A stretch of DNA of 64,000 nt from Paludisphaera soli (GTDB lineage Bacteria > Planctomycetota > Planctomycetia > Isosphaerales > Isosphaeraceae): positions 1 through 64,000 of the forward strand of contig NZ_JAALJI010000035.1 of assembly GCF_011064595.1 (NCBI RefSeq), given 5' to 3'. How positions within the stretch are numbered: the first letter of the stretch is position 1; the number at the start of each line of letters is the position of its first letter. Shown here in pieces: positions 35,081 through 43,070 of this stretch. Position numbers and translations under genes: made by a program. The notes beneath the pieces were generated by a model. It was not told the DNA's origin and did no database searches. It saw nothing but the letters and a program-made list of their open reading frames with translations.

Positions 35081-36136
35081 TCATCGCCGGGGGGCCTGCG
35101 CCTGCGCCCCGGTGCGGCCGGCCGCGGCGAGCCCGCGGACGATCGACTCGGCGACGCGGCCGAGCGGCGCGACGACCTCGGCGGCGCCCCGCTCGACGGC
35201 CGCGCGGGGCATCCCCCAGACGACCGAGGTGGCCTCGTCCTGGGCGATCGTGCACCACCCCCGGCGGCGGAGCGCCAGCAGCCCCTCCGCGCCGTCGCGG
35301 CCCATCCCGGTGAGCAGCGCCGCCGCGCCGGCGCCGGGCCAGTTGCGGGCGACGCTCTGGAAGAAGACGTCCACCGAGGGCCGGTAGCAGGCCGCGCGGG
35401 GCTCGGGCGTGTAGCCCAGCCGGCCGTCCTCCCCCAGGATCAGGTGGTCGCCGGTGGCCGCCAGCAGGAACTTGCCGGGCGAGGGGCGGTCCCCCTCGCG
35501 GATCAGCTCCACGCGGCGGCCGGAGTGCTCGCTCAGCCAGCCGGCCAGGCCGCTCACGAAGAACGAGTCCACGTGCTGGACGATCACCGTGGCGACGTCC
35601 CAGCCCCGGGGGAGGTCCTTGAGCACCTCGGCCACCGCGAACGGCCCGCCGGTCGACGCCCCCACCGCCAGCAGGGGCTCGCCCCGGGCCGCCGCCGGCG
35701 TCTCGGGCGGGGGCGTCCAGGGCGTCCGGCACGGCTGATACTTGCCGATCAGCTTGCCCACGGTCTCGATCTTCCGGAGCAGGTCGGCCCCGCCCGAGCA
35801 CGCCCCGCAGGCCGCCAGCACCGGCGTGTCCACCGCGTCGAGCGCGCCGAAGCCCATCGCCTGGTACACCTTGTCGATCTGGCCGCTGACCGTGGCCGTG
35901 ACCACCAGGATCGCGCAGGGGCTCTCCTTCATGATCCGACGGGTGGACTCCACCCCGTCCATCACCGGCATGAAGAGGTCCATCAGGACCAGGTCGGGCG
36001 GGTCGGCGCGCACCCGCTCCACCCCCTCCGCGCCGTCGCGCGCCGTCCAGGCCACTTCCAGCCCGGACGCCGACGCCACGACGCGCCGGAGCGCCTCGCG
36101 GGCCATCACCGAATCGTTGACGATCCCGACCCGCAT
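35081..36136 (-). CDS. cheB: Chemotaxis response regulator protein-glutamate methylesterase (CheB, WspF-like)
   Basis: A protein of 351 residues. The receiver domain has DS at 8-9 and phospho-acceptor Asp53 in LMDLFMPVMDG. After a linker with a short Cys cluster (AACGACSGG), the methylesterase domain carries the catalytic triad: Ser161 in GASTGG, His188 in VQHVDSFF and Asp281 in GMGRDGAEG. It removes methyl groups from receptor glutamates, opposing CheR. It is expected to be phosphorylated by the CheA encoded at 39493-42297. It heads a probable operon with the receiver-SpoIIE phosphatase and the spermidine-synthase-like gene. In wsp clusters the equivalent gene directly follows cheA, whereas here about 3.3 kb intervenes. 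Confidence 0.95.
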   Translation of the reverse strand: MRVGIVNDSVMAREALRRVVASASGLEVAWTARDGAEGVERVRADPPDLVLMDLFMPVMDGVESTRRIMKESPCAILVVTATVSGQIDKVYQAMGFGALDAVDTPVLAACGACSGGADLLRKIETVGKLIGKYQPCRTPWTPPPETPAAARGEPLLAVGASTGGPFAVAEVLKDLPRGWDVATVIVQHVDSFFVSGLAGWLSEHSGRRVELIREGDRPSPGKFLLAATGDHLILGEDGRLGYTPEPRAACYRPSVDVFFQSVARNWPGAGAAALLTGMGRDGAEGLLALRRRGWCTIAQDEATSVVWGMPRAAVERGAAEVVAPLGRVAESIVRGLAAAGRTGAQAQAPRR

Positions 36137-36221
36137 GGAGGAACACCCCGGAAGACGTGCGTCTCGACTTCGAAGACGCTGTATTCTAGGCCGTCGGCCC
36201 GTCGGCTGATACAGGGAAATC

Positions 36222-36244
36222 GGGGGGCCGGCGTCCGGCCCCCC
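36222..36244 (-). terminator. Hairpin terminator after the SDR gene
   Basis: A perfect 10-bp stem (GGGGGGCCGG with its complement) and a CGT loop lie just downstream of the SDR stop at 36254 on the minus strand, followed in that direction by GATTTCCCTGTA. It separates the SDR transcript from cheB. Confidence 0.6.
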
Positions 36245-36253
36245 CGCCCCGGC

Positions 36254-36985
36254 TCAGACCTGGGCCGTGCCGCCGTCCACGAACAGCTCGCTGCCGTTGA
36301 CGAAGCTGGAGTCGCCCGACGCCAGGAAGAGCGCGGCGGTGGCGATCTCCTCGGGCCGGCCCATCGTCCCCCGGGGGATCAGCTTCACGAACTCGTCGAG
36401 CATCTCCTTCGGCACCCCCTCCAGGATGGGCGTGTCGATCGTCCCCGGGCTGAGGACGTTCACCCGGATCCCCCGATCCTTCAGGTCCAGCAGCCATGAC
36501 CGCACGAACGCCCGGAGGGCCGCCTTGCTCGCGCTGTAGACGCCGAAGGCCGGCAGGCCCATCGACCCGGCGATGGAGCCGTTCAGGATGATCGACCCGC
36601 CGTCGTTGAACAGCGGCAGGGCCTTCTGCACCGTGAACAGCGTCCCCCGCACGTTCAGGTTGAAGGTGCGGTCGAACTGCTCCTCCGTCACCGCGCCGAT
36701 CGGCGCGAACTCGCCGGTCCCCGCGCTGGCGAACAGGACGTCGATCTTCCCCTTCTCCTTCGCCACCGTCTCATAAAGCCGGTCGAGGTCGGCGAGGCTC
36801 GACGCATCGCCCGCCACCCCGATGACGTTGCGGCCGATGGCCTTCACGGCCTCATCCACCTTCTCCTTGCGGCGGCCGGTGATGAAGACGTACGCCCCCT
36901 CCTCCACGAACAGCTTCGCCGTCGCCAGGGCCATACCCGACGTCGCCCCCGTGATCACCGCCACCTTGCCTTCGAGCTTCGGCAT
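36254..36985 (-). CDS. Short-chain dehydrogenase/reductase with altered glycine motif
   Basis: A protein of 243 residues, full length for a classical SDR. Cofactor motif [13 protein letters not shown] (the usual TGxxxGIG has Met-Ala in place of Ile-Gly), [20 protein letters not shown] (NAG motif changed to SAG), catalytic Ser in [14 protein letters not shown] with the Tyr and Lys, LSPGTIDTP, and a C-terminal [13 protein letters not shown]. It reduces or oxidises a small carbonyl or alcohol with NAD(P); substrate unknown. It follows a second SDR on the same strand and may be under control of the nearby ArsR repressor. Confidence 0.92.
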   Translation of the reverse strand: MPKLEGKVAVITGATSGMALATAKLFVEEGAYVFITGRRKEKVDEAVKAIGRNVIGVAGDASSLADLDRLYETVAKEKGKIDVLFASAGTGEFAPIGAVTEEQFDRTFNLNVRGTLFTVQKALPLFNDGGSIILNGSIAGSMGLPAFGVYSASKAALRAFVRSWLLDLKDRGIRVNVLSPGTIDTPILEGVPKEMLDEFVKLIPRGTMGRPEEIATAALFLASGDSSFVNGSELFVDGGTAQV

Positions 36986-37083
36986 CGTCCCGCCCTCCCC
37001 TTCGCGATTTCGACCGATCCCTCAGGAAACCCCCGACGATCCTCTCGCGAGAATGCCGGCCCGAGCCCTTCAAACGACGCCGG

Positions 37084-37833
37084 TCAGCGAGCCCCGCCGG
37101 AGACGCGGAGCGTCTCGCCGGTGACCCAGGCCGAGTCGTCGGACGCAAGGAACACGACCACCTTGGCGATGTCGTCCGGCCGGCCGGCCCGGCCGAGCGG
37201 CGTCTGCGCCACGAAGCCCTGCACCGTCCCCTCGTCCAGCGAGGTCATCGCTTTCGTCCCCTCGGTCGCCGTGTAGCCGGGGCTCACGCCGTTCACCCGG
37301 ACCTTCCGCGAGGCCAGCTCCACCGCCAGGCCGCGGGTGATGGTGTCCAACGCCCCCTTGGTCGACGAGTAGATCACGCCCCCCGCGGGCGGGCTCGTGG
37401 CGGCCACGGAGCTGACGTTGACGACGCTCCCCCCCTCGGGGCCGAAGTGCTTGAGGGCCTCGCCGACCACCAGGAGCGGCCCCAGGACGTTCAGGTCGTA
37501 ATGGCGGCGATAGCTCTCCTCGGTCCCCTGCTCGAACGGGCCGAAGCTGAACACCCCGGCGTTGTTCACCACCACGGACGGGGCCCCGAGGGCCTCGCGC
37601 GTCGCCTCGAACATCCGCGCCACGTCGGCCGCCTTCGACGCGTCGCCCCGGATCGCGAAGGCCCGGCCGCCGTCGGCCTCGATCTCCCCGACGACCCGCC
37701 TCGCGCCCGCCTCGTCGGACGCGTAGTTCACCGCGACCGCCGCCCCCTCGGCCGCCAGTGCCTTCGCGATCCCCGCGCCGATCCCCTTCGACGCCCCCGT
37801 CACCACCGCCACCTTGCCCGTCAGCTTGCCCAT
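37084..37833 (-). CDS. Short-chain dehydrogenase/reductase
   Basis: A 249-residue classical SDR: TGASKGIGAGIAKAL (cofactor loop), NYASDEAGAR after strand 2 (Ala-Ser suits NADP), RGDASKAADV, NNAGVFSFG, catalytic Ser in VNVSSVAATSPP, YSSTK for Tyr/Lys, SPGYTATEGT, and ETLRVSGGAR at the end. Substrate unknown. A near-palindrome (37879-37894) resembling the ArsR operator at 38226 lies 46 bases upstream of the start, so expression is probably controlled by the adjacent repressor. Confidence 0.94.
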   Translation of the reverse strand: MGKLTGKVAVVTGASKGIGAGIAKALAAEGAAVAVNYASDEAGARRVVGEIEADGGRAFAIRGDASKAADVARMFEATREALGAPSVVVNNAGVFSFGPFEQGTEESYRRHYDLNVLGPLLVVGEALKHFGPEGGSVVNVSSVAATSPPAGGVIYSSTKGALDTITRGLAVELASRKVRVNGVSPGYTATEGTKAMTSLDEGTVQGFVAQTPLGRAGRPDDIAKVVVFLASDDSAWVTGETLRVSGGAR

Positions 37834-37878
37834 GAGACCCCCCGTTCCCTGCGGACCGAACCGAACTTCGTTCGACGC

Positions 37879-37894
37879 TTGGATGATTATCGAA
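37879..37894. promoter_or_regulatory. Predicted ArsR-family operator (SDR promoter)
   Basis: TTGGATGATTATCGAA is a 6-4-6 inverted repeat with one mismatch in the left arm. It matches the perfect site at 38226-38241 in 14 of 16 positions and lies between the SDR start and the repressor gene. Confidence 0.65.
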
Positions 37895-37935
37895 TTGAAG
37901 TCCGGGGAGTCAAGCGGGGGCGGCGTCGGAGGGGC

Positions 37936-38205
37936 TCAGATTTCGGCGAGCCGGTCGAGGTAGGCGCGGAGGACGTCGCGGCGGAGGGAGAGGTGGGCGC
38001 ATTTCCCCTCGCGGGCGATCTCGATGAGCCCGGCCGTCTCCAGCTCCTTCAGGTGGTGCGAGATCGTGGCGGCGCTGACCTTGTGCGCCTCGCTCATCAC
38101 CGCGCAGGGGGTGGGCTCCGGGGAGGTCCCCAGCTGCTTGAGGATCTGATACCGCCGCGGCTCCGCCAGCGCGCGGGCGATCCGGTTGAATTGCTTGTCG
38201 GTCAA
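37936..38205 (-). CDS. ArsR-family winged-helix transcriptional repressor
   Basis: About 89 residues from a probable TTG start at 38205 ([20 protein letters not shown]), which has GGAG 9 bases upstream; a longer frame to 38340 runs through the operator and is not credible. ArsR signature: [20 protein letters not shown], then the recognition helix [20 protein letters not shown] and wing [15 protein letters not shown]. There is no CxC metal site in the alpha-3 helix, so it is a non-metal or unknown-ligand ArsR. It is likely autoregulated via 38226-38241 and controls the SDR genes. Confidence 0.85.
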   Translation of the reverse strand: MTDKQFNRIARALAEPRRYQILKQLGTSPEPTPCAVMSEAHKVSAATISHHLKELETAGLIEIAREGKCAHLSLRRDVLRAYLDRLAEI

Positions 38206-38225
38206 ACGAGGATCTCCGAGGACGG

Positions 38226-38241
38226 TTCGATTATTATCGAA
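38226..38241. promoter_or_regulatory. Predicted ArsR-family operator (autoregulatory)
   Basis: TTCGATTATTATCGAA is a perfect inverted repeat with 6-bp arms and a TATT centre, located 21 bases upstream of the repressor's TTG start. A related site lies at 37879. AT-rich palindromes like this stand out in such GC-rich DNA. Confidence 0.7.
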
Positions 38242-38901
38242 ATGACCGCCGGTCGTGTCAACCGGCCACGGCGTCCGGCATGTCGCGATCCGAACCATCA
38301 CGGCTCCCCAGGCCGCGCCTCCCCGCGAGACGCCCGCCACGGCCTGGCGGGGATCGGCGATGGCGTTCGTCCACGGTTCACCTCCCCGATCGATTTTCGT
38401 TGCGAGGGCGAGGCCGAGGCCGGATCATGAATGGACCGGCCATGCTCCGGGGCGCGACGACCGCGTGCTAGCCCGGCTCGAAGATCGGCGCGGCTTCTCG
38501 GCGGTCCCTTGCAGGCCGAGCGGCGCCCGGGAGGATGACGGATTCGGGGTCTCCGTTCTCGACGTCGCCAGGGATCGGCGGAAAGAGCACCTCCATCGGA
38601 TCTCAAGCCCGCGGAACTCGGGCGATCCTGCTGATGCGGGAAGGGCGACTCGGATGGGCCCGCCTCCTCGGGCGGAGCGGCGCGAGGCACCGGTCTCCGA
38701 GAGGAGGGCCGCATTCAGGTCGCGATCCGCCGACCTTCCCCGGCCGCGGCCCCTGCATGATGGCTGGACTCCGCGGGTGAGAGCAGAGCCGTCACGCGGT
38801 CGAGCGTGAGAAGTCCAGCCAGAGGGGGTAGGCGGAGCAAGTCGCCGCGCTCCGCGCCCGGGTTGTTTCCCGTCCGGTCACCTTTCCCAGGGGAGAAGCC
38901 G
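38242..38901. other. Intergenic region between the ArsR and Hcp genes
   Basis: About 660 bases without a credible gene. Open frames here (for example 38255-38809 plus) have the Arg/Pro/Gly composition of non-coding GC-rich DNA. The ribosome binding site GGGGAGAA of hcp is at 38890-38897. No repeat or hairpin of note was seen. Confidence 0.4.
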
Positions 38902-39390
38902 ATGCCCATCTACATGAAGATCGAAGGCGTGAAGGGATCCGCGGTCGGGAAGTACAAGGACTGGATCGAGCTGAGTTCGGCCCAGCTCAGTTCCGGCAGG
39001 TCCGTCAACTCGGCGGCCGGCCGGGGCGTGAACCGGGAGGCCAGCGCGCCCTCGCTCTCCGAGATCGTCGTGACCAAGTCCAACGACATCGCCAGTACGC
39101 AACTGTTCCAGCTGAGCTTGAGGGGGGAAGGCAAGAAGGTCGTCATCCATTTCGTCGGGAAGGACAGCAAGGGCGAGGTCCCCTACATGGCGCTGGAGCT
39201 GGAAAACGCGCTGATCTCCAGCTACAGCGTCTCGGGCCATGGCGGCACCGCGGGAGATCGGCCGATGGAGTCGCTATCCCTGAATTTCACGAAGATCACT
39301 TACTCGACGACGCCGGTGGCCGCGTCGGCGGACGCGAAGGTCGTCAAGGATCGGGCGATGTGGAACCTCGCGATCGGGGCCGGTTCGTGA
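38902..39390 (+). CDS. hcp: Hcp-family (type VI secretion tube) protein, orphan
   Basis: A protein of 162 residues with GGGGAGAA upstream. It matches Hcp1: PIYMKIEGVKGSAVGKYKDW (first strand), WIELSSAQLSSGRSV, REASAPSLSEIVVTKSNDI, STQLFQLSLRGEGKKVVIHF, MALELENALISSYSVSG and SLSLNFTKITYS. Hcp hexamers stack into the secretion tube and act as effector carriers. No other type VI gene (sheath, VgrG, ClpV, TssJLM) is in the window, so this copy is an orphan and may work with an apparatus encoded elsewhere. It has no signal peptide. It is on the opposite strand to the chemosensory genes that flank it. Confidence 0.9.
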   Translation: MPIYMKIEGVKGSAVGKYKDWIELSSAQLSSGRSVNSAAGRGVNREASAPSLSEIVVTKSNDIASTQLFQLSLRGEGKKVVIHFVGKDSKGEVPYMALELENALISSYSVSGHGGTAGDRPMESLSLNFTKITYSTTPVAASADAKVVKDRAMWNLAIGAGS

Positions 39391-39492
39391 CCGTGACTCG
39401 CGCGACGTCGCGTCACCTCGCCCGGAGCACTCGGGCGGTCGACGCACGGCCACGAGGAGGATCCCCGTCCGGTCCCATCTTCGCCCCTATCC

Positions 39493-42297
39493 TTATCCTC
39501 GCGCCTCGCCGATCAGGTCGACGACGGTGGAGAGGAAGGTCTGGTCGTGGAAGCTGCTCTTGGTGAGGTAGAAGTTGGCGCCGGCGTCGAGGCCGCGGAT
39601 GCGGTCTTCCTCGCGGTCCTTGTACGAGACGACGACGACGGGGATGGTCCGCAGGCGGACGTCCTTCTTGATGAGCGAGACCAGCTCGATGCCGTCCATC
39701 CGGGGCATGTCGACGTCGCTGACGACCAGGTCGTAGCGGCCGGTGCGGACGGAGTTCCAGCCGTCGACGCCGTCGACCGCCACGTCGACCTGGTAGCCCT
39801 GGTTCTCCAATAGCTGGCGCTCCAACTCGCGGACGGTGATCGAGTCGTCGACCACCAGCACCCGCTTGACCCGGCGCTCGACGCCGGCCGCGGCGGCGGC
39901 GAAGGCCTCGGAGGCCAGCCGGCCGATCCGACGGCCGCTCAGAAGGTTGTCGATCGAGCGGATCAGGTCCTCGACGTCGATGATCAAGACGGGCCAGCCG
40001 TCTTCCAGGACCGACGAGCTGTTGAGGTTCGGCACCCGGCCGAGGCGCGCGTCGAGCGGGGCGACGCGGAGGTCGCGCTCGCCCAGGAATTTATCGACGA
40101 CCACGCCGAAGCGGTGGCTGCGGTCGCTGGCGACGACCACCGGCATCCGGCCGCCGGCCCGCGCCGCGCCCTCCAGTTCGAAGATCCGCGAGGCCTCCAC
40201 CAGCCCCACCGGCTGGTCGTCGATCCGCATGTGGGGCTTGCCTTCCAGCTCCAGGATCTCGTCGTCGGCGACGGTCGTGATGCGGTCGATTCGGTTCAGC
40301 GGGAAGGCGAAGGGCTCGCCGGCGATCTCCACCAGGAGCGCCCGGATGATCGACATGGTGAGCGGGAGCTGGAGCGTGAACCGCGTCCCCCGGCCGAGCT
40401 TGCTGGAGACCCGGAACGTCCCGCGCACCGCCTGCACCATCGTCTGGACGACGTCCAGGCCGACGCCCCGGCCGGAGATCTCGGTGACGTGGTCCTTGGT
40501 GGAGAAGCCGGGGAGGAACAGGAAGTCGAGCAGCTCGGGCTCCGACATCCTCGCGGCCATCGCCGCCGTGGTCAGGTTCTTCTCCACCACCTTGGACCTC
40601 AGCCGCTCCACGTCGATGCCCCGGCCGTCGTCCTCCAAGACGATCTGGAGCATGCCGGCCATGTGTCGGGCTTCGAGCCGGATGGTGCCGGAAGGGTCCT
40701 TGCCGGCGGCGACGCGCTCCTCGGGGGTCTCGATGCCGTGGTCGAGCGCATTGCGGATCAGGTGGTTGAGCGGGGCGTCGAGGCCGTCGAGGATGTCGCG
40801 GTCGACCCCCGTGGTCTCGCCGACGACCTCGAACCGGGCCTGCTTGTTCATCTGCCGGGAGACGTCGCGGACCAGCCGGGGGAAGCCCCGGACGCCGTCG
40901 GCCAGGGGCCGCATGCGGCTGGCGAGGACCTCGTGGTGCAGCCGTCCCGAGATGTCCTCGCCGCTGCGGGCGAATTCCTCGATGGCGTCCAGCGACGTCG
41001 TCAGCCCTTCCTGGCAGCGCGCCGCCTGGTCGCGCGCCTGGGTCAGCATGGCCAGCTCGACGGCGCGGTCGCCGTCGGAACCGGCCCCGGCCGCGATCCG
41101 GCCTTCGAGGTTCTGGAGCATGTCCAGCAGGCTCGTCTGGCGGCGCTTGAGCGCCAGCAGGTCGTCCAGGAACGGCCGGAACCGCCGCGTCTGCACCAGG
41201 GATTCGCCCGCCAGCCCCATCAGCCGCGACAAGCTCTCGGCCGTCACCCGCACGACCCGATCCGCCGCCTCGCCCGAAGGGGACGACGCGGGCGGGGCCT
41301 TCGGCGGCTCCGTCGCCGGCGCGGCCTTCTTCTCCTCGGCCTTGACCTGAGGGGCCTCCGCCGGCGCGGCCGCGGCCGCCGGGGGCGGAGCGGGCGGCGA
41401 CGGTGCGGCGTCCGGCGTCCGGCCGGCCTCGATCCCGGTCAGGGCCTCGGCGATCGCCTCCACCTCGGCCGCCTTCTCGGCCTGCCAGGCCTCCAGGTCG
41501 GGCTCCTTGACGTCGGCGACGGCGGTGAGGAAGTCGACGCCGCGCAGGAGGGCGTCGATCGAGCCGGGGGCGAGGGCGATCTTCCCCTTCTGGGCGGCGA
41601 CGAGCACGTCCTCCATGGCGTGCGCGACGCGGACGGCGGCGTCGAGGCCGACGACCCGCGCGGCGCCCTTGATGGAGTGGGCGGCGCGCATCAGGGGCTC
41701 GATCGCGGCGCTGGAGGCGTCGGACTCCAGGCCGACGAGGCCCTGGGAGAGGACGGCGAGGCGTTCCTCCGCCTCCATGCGGAACAGGTCCATGAGCGAG
41801 AAGCCGCTCAGGTCGGCCTCGGGCTTCGACGGCAAGGGGGCGGGCGGCGGCGGCGCGGCGGGCTCCGACGGTGGGACGGCGGCGGCCGGGACCTGGCCGG
41901 ACTCCACCTCGGCGAGCGTCGCGGCCAGGTCGTCGACCTCGGCCGCCTTCTCGGCCTGCCAGGCCTCGAGGTCGGCCTCCTTGACGTCGGCGACGGCGGT
42001 GAGGAAGTCGACGCCGCGCAGGAGGGCGTCGATCGAGCCGGGGGCGAGGGCGATCTTCCCCTTCTGGGCGGCGACGAGGACGTCCTCCATGGCGTGGGCG
42101 ACGCGGACGGCCGCGTCGAGGCCGACGACCCGCGCGGCGCCCTTGATCGAGTGGGCGGCGCGCATCAGGGGCTCGATCGCGGCGCTGGAGGCGTCGGACT
42201 CCAGGCCGACGAGCCCTTGCGAGAGGACGGCCAGGCGTTCCTCGGCCTCCATGCGGAACAGGTCCATGAGCGAGAAGCCGCTGAGGTCGTCGCTCAT
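39493..42297 (-). CDS. cheA: Hybrid CheA histidine kinase with tandem Hpt domains and C-terminal receiver (WspE-like)
   Basis: A protein of 934 residues; ATG 42297 overlaps the preceding stop (ATGA), so the genes are translationally coupled. Order: Hpt-1 (~1-115, His49 in AAHSIKGAARVVG), Pro/Ala linker, Hpt-2 (~160-275, His207, almost identical to Hpt-1), a long Ala/Pro/Lys linker, dimerisation helices (LSRLMGLAGESLVQTRRF), ATPase (HLIRNALDHGIETPEER, DDGRGIDVERL, GRGVGLDVVQT), CheW-like regulatory domain (PFAFPLNRIDRI, DRSHRFGVVVDKFLGER) and receiver (VLVVDDSITVRE, DLVVSDVDMPRMDG). It autophosphorylates on the Hpt His and donates to its own receiver, CheB and the SpoIIE-type regulator. Duplicated Hpts give extra phosphorylation sites. 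Confidence 0.96.
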   Translation of the reverse strand: MSDDLSGFSLMDLFRMEAEERLAVLSQGLVGLESDASSAAIEPLMRAAHSIKGAARVVGLDAAVRVAHAMEDVLVAAQKGKIALAPGSIDALLRGVDFLTAVADVKEADLEAWQAEKAAEVDDLAATLAEVESGQVPAAAVPPSEPAAPPPPAPLPSKPEADLSGFSLMDLFRMEAEERLAVLSQGLVGLESDASSAAIEPLMRAAHSIKGAARVVGLDAAVRVAHAMEDVLVAAQKGKIALAPGSIDALLRGVDFLTAVADVKEPDLEAWQAEKAAEVEAIAEALTGIEAGRTPDAAPSPPAPPPAAAAAPAEAPQVKAEEKKAAPATEPPKAPPASSPSGEAADRVVRVTAESLSRLMGLAGESLVQTRRFRPFLDDLLALKRRQTSLLDMLQNLEGRIAAGAGSDGDRAVELAMLTQARDQAARCQEGLTTSLDAIEEFARSGEDISGRLHHEVLASRMRPLADGVRGFPRLVRDVSRQMNKQARFEVVGETTGVDRDILDGLDAPLNHLIRNALDHGIETPEERVAAGKDPSGTIRLEARHMAGMLQIVLEDDGRGIDVERLRSKVVEKNLTTAAMAARMSEPELLDFLFLPGFSTKDHVTEISGRGVGLDVVQTMVQAVRGTFRVSSKLGRGTRFTLQLPLTMSIIRALLVEIAGEPFAFPLNRIDRITTVADDEILELEGKPHMRIDDQPVGLVEASRIFELEGAARAGGRMPVVVASDRSHRFGVVVDKFLGERDLRVAPLDARLGRVPNLNSSSVLEDGWPVLIIDVEDLIRSIDNLLSGRRIGRLASEAFAAAAAGVERRVKRVLVVDDSITVRELERQLLENQGYQVDVAVDGVDGWNSVRTGRYDLVVSDVDMPRMDGIELVSLIKKDVRLRTIPVVVVSYKDREEDRIRGLDAGANFYLTKSSFHDQTFLSTVVDLIGEARG
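41461..42289 (-). repeat. Tandem duplication encoding the two Hpt domains of CheA
   Basis: Segments of about 355 bp at 41461-41815 and 41935-42289 are offset by 474 bp (158 codons) and differ at only a handful of bases. The encoded ~118 residues, from LSGFSLMDLFRMEAEERLAV to EAWQAEKAAEV, differ by a single Ala/Pro change. The Pro-rich linker between copies is not duplicated at the same identity. Confidence 0.85.
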
Positions 42298-43070
42298 TGG
42301 CCGATGCTCCGCAGGGCGGCGAACACGCGGTGCTCGTCCAGGAATCCGACGCTGCGGCCTTCCCACGGGATGACCGCCTGGCTGAAGCTGACGGCCGTGT
42401 TGGCGAGCGTGGAGGGGACCCCTTGCAGGGCGCTGCGGGCGAAGTGCTCGACGCCGTGGACCTCGTCGGCGGCGAACGCCCAGACCTCGGAGCGGTCGCG
42501 GTCGCGGAGGACGATGAGCCGCTCGCGCGAGGCGGAGGCGGCCTCGCCGTCGCCCGTCGGGGACGACCTCGGGTCGGCCGCGCCGAGCAGGCCGTACATC
42601 GAGAAGCAGAGCTGGAGCTGGCCCCGGAGGTTGACCAGGCCCCTCAGGACGGCGTTGGTGCGGTGGGGGACCCGGTGCACGGGCCGGGTCAGGGCCGCCT
42701 CGACGACGGCCTGGGTGCGGAAGGCCAGCCACTCCTGCCCCAGCCGGAAGATCAGGACGCCGACGTCGTTGCGCCGGCCCTCGGCGTCGCGGCCGACGAG
42801 CGCCGCGTCGGCCTGCTCCTCGGCGCAGTGGCCCTCGTCGCTGAGCCACCGGGTCCATTCGTCGAGGTAGCCGGGGGGGGCGGGACGGTCGAAGAAGACG
42901 CGCGCGGCCCTGGCGAAGACGGGGCAGTTCCGGCAGTGGACGTGCGTCTTCAGCTCCGGGCAGCTCCGGTCGCCGGCGATCCCGATCCGGTTCCAGCAGT
43001 CGTCGAGCCGGGCCGCGGGGGCGACTTGGGGCGTCCCCGCGCCGACGTCGAGGGTGCGGGGCTCATTCAT
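42294..43070 (-). CDS. CheW-family adaptor with N-terminal Cys motif (WspD-like)
   Basis: A protein of 258 residues. The N-terminal ~110 residues carry the WspD-type Cys signature DDCWNRIGIAGDRSCPEL, THVHCRNCPVF (Cys25, 37, 46, 49), which may bind metal. The CheW domain (~105-255) follows: VGVLIFRLGQEWLAFRT, HRVPHRTNAVLRGLVNLRGQ, ERLIVLRDRDRSEVWAFAAD and a C-terminal VIPWEGRSVGFLDEHRVF. It couples the receptor to CheA. It overlaps the CheR stop by 8 bases and the cheA start by 4, placing it in the middle of a tightly coupled operon. Confidence 0.93.
   Translation of the reverse strand: MNEPRTLDVGAGTPQVAPAARLDDCWNRIGIAGDRSCPELKTHVHCRNCPVFARAARVFFDRPAPPGYLDEWTRWLSDEGHCAEEQADAALVGRDAEGRRNDVGVLIFRLGQEWLAFRTQAVVEAALTRPVHRVPHRTNAVLRGLVNLRGQLQLCFSMYGLLGAADPRSSPTGDGEAASASRERLIVLRDRDRSEVWAFAADEVHGVEHFARSALQGVPSTLANTAVSFSQAVIPWEGRSVGFLDEHRVFAALRSIGQ

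Noticed and set aside
38255-38809. A 184-residue plus-strand frame between the ArsR and Hcp genes
   Set aside because: Composition is Arg/Pro/Ser-rich with no domain, it overlaps the ArsR promoter region, and it has no ribosome binding site.
40114-42870. A 918-residue plus-strand frame opposite cheA
   Set aside because: All CheA motifs lie on the minus strand. The plus frame only mirrors the codon bias, and its apparent internal repeats reflect the Hpt duplication.
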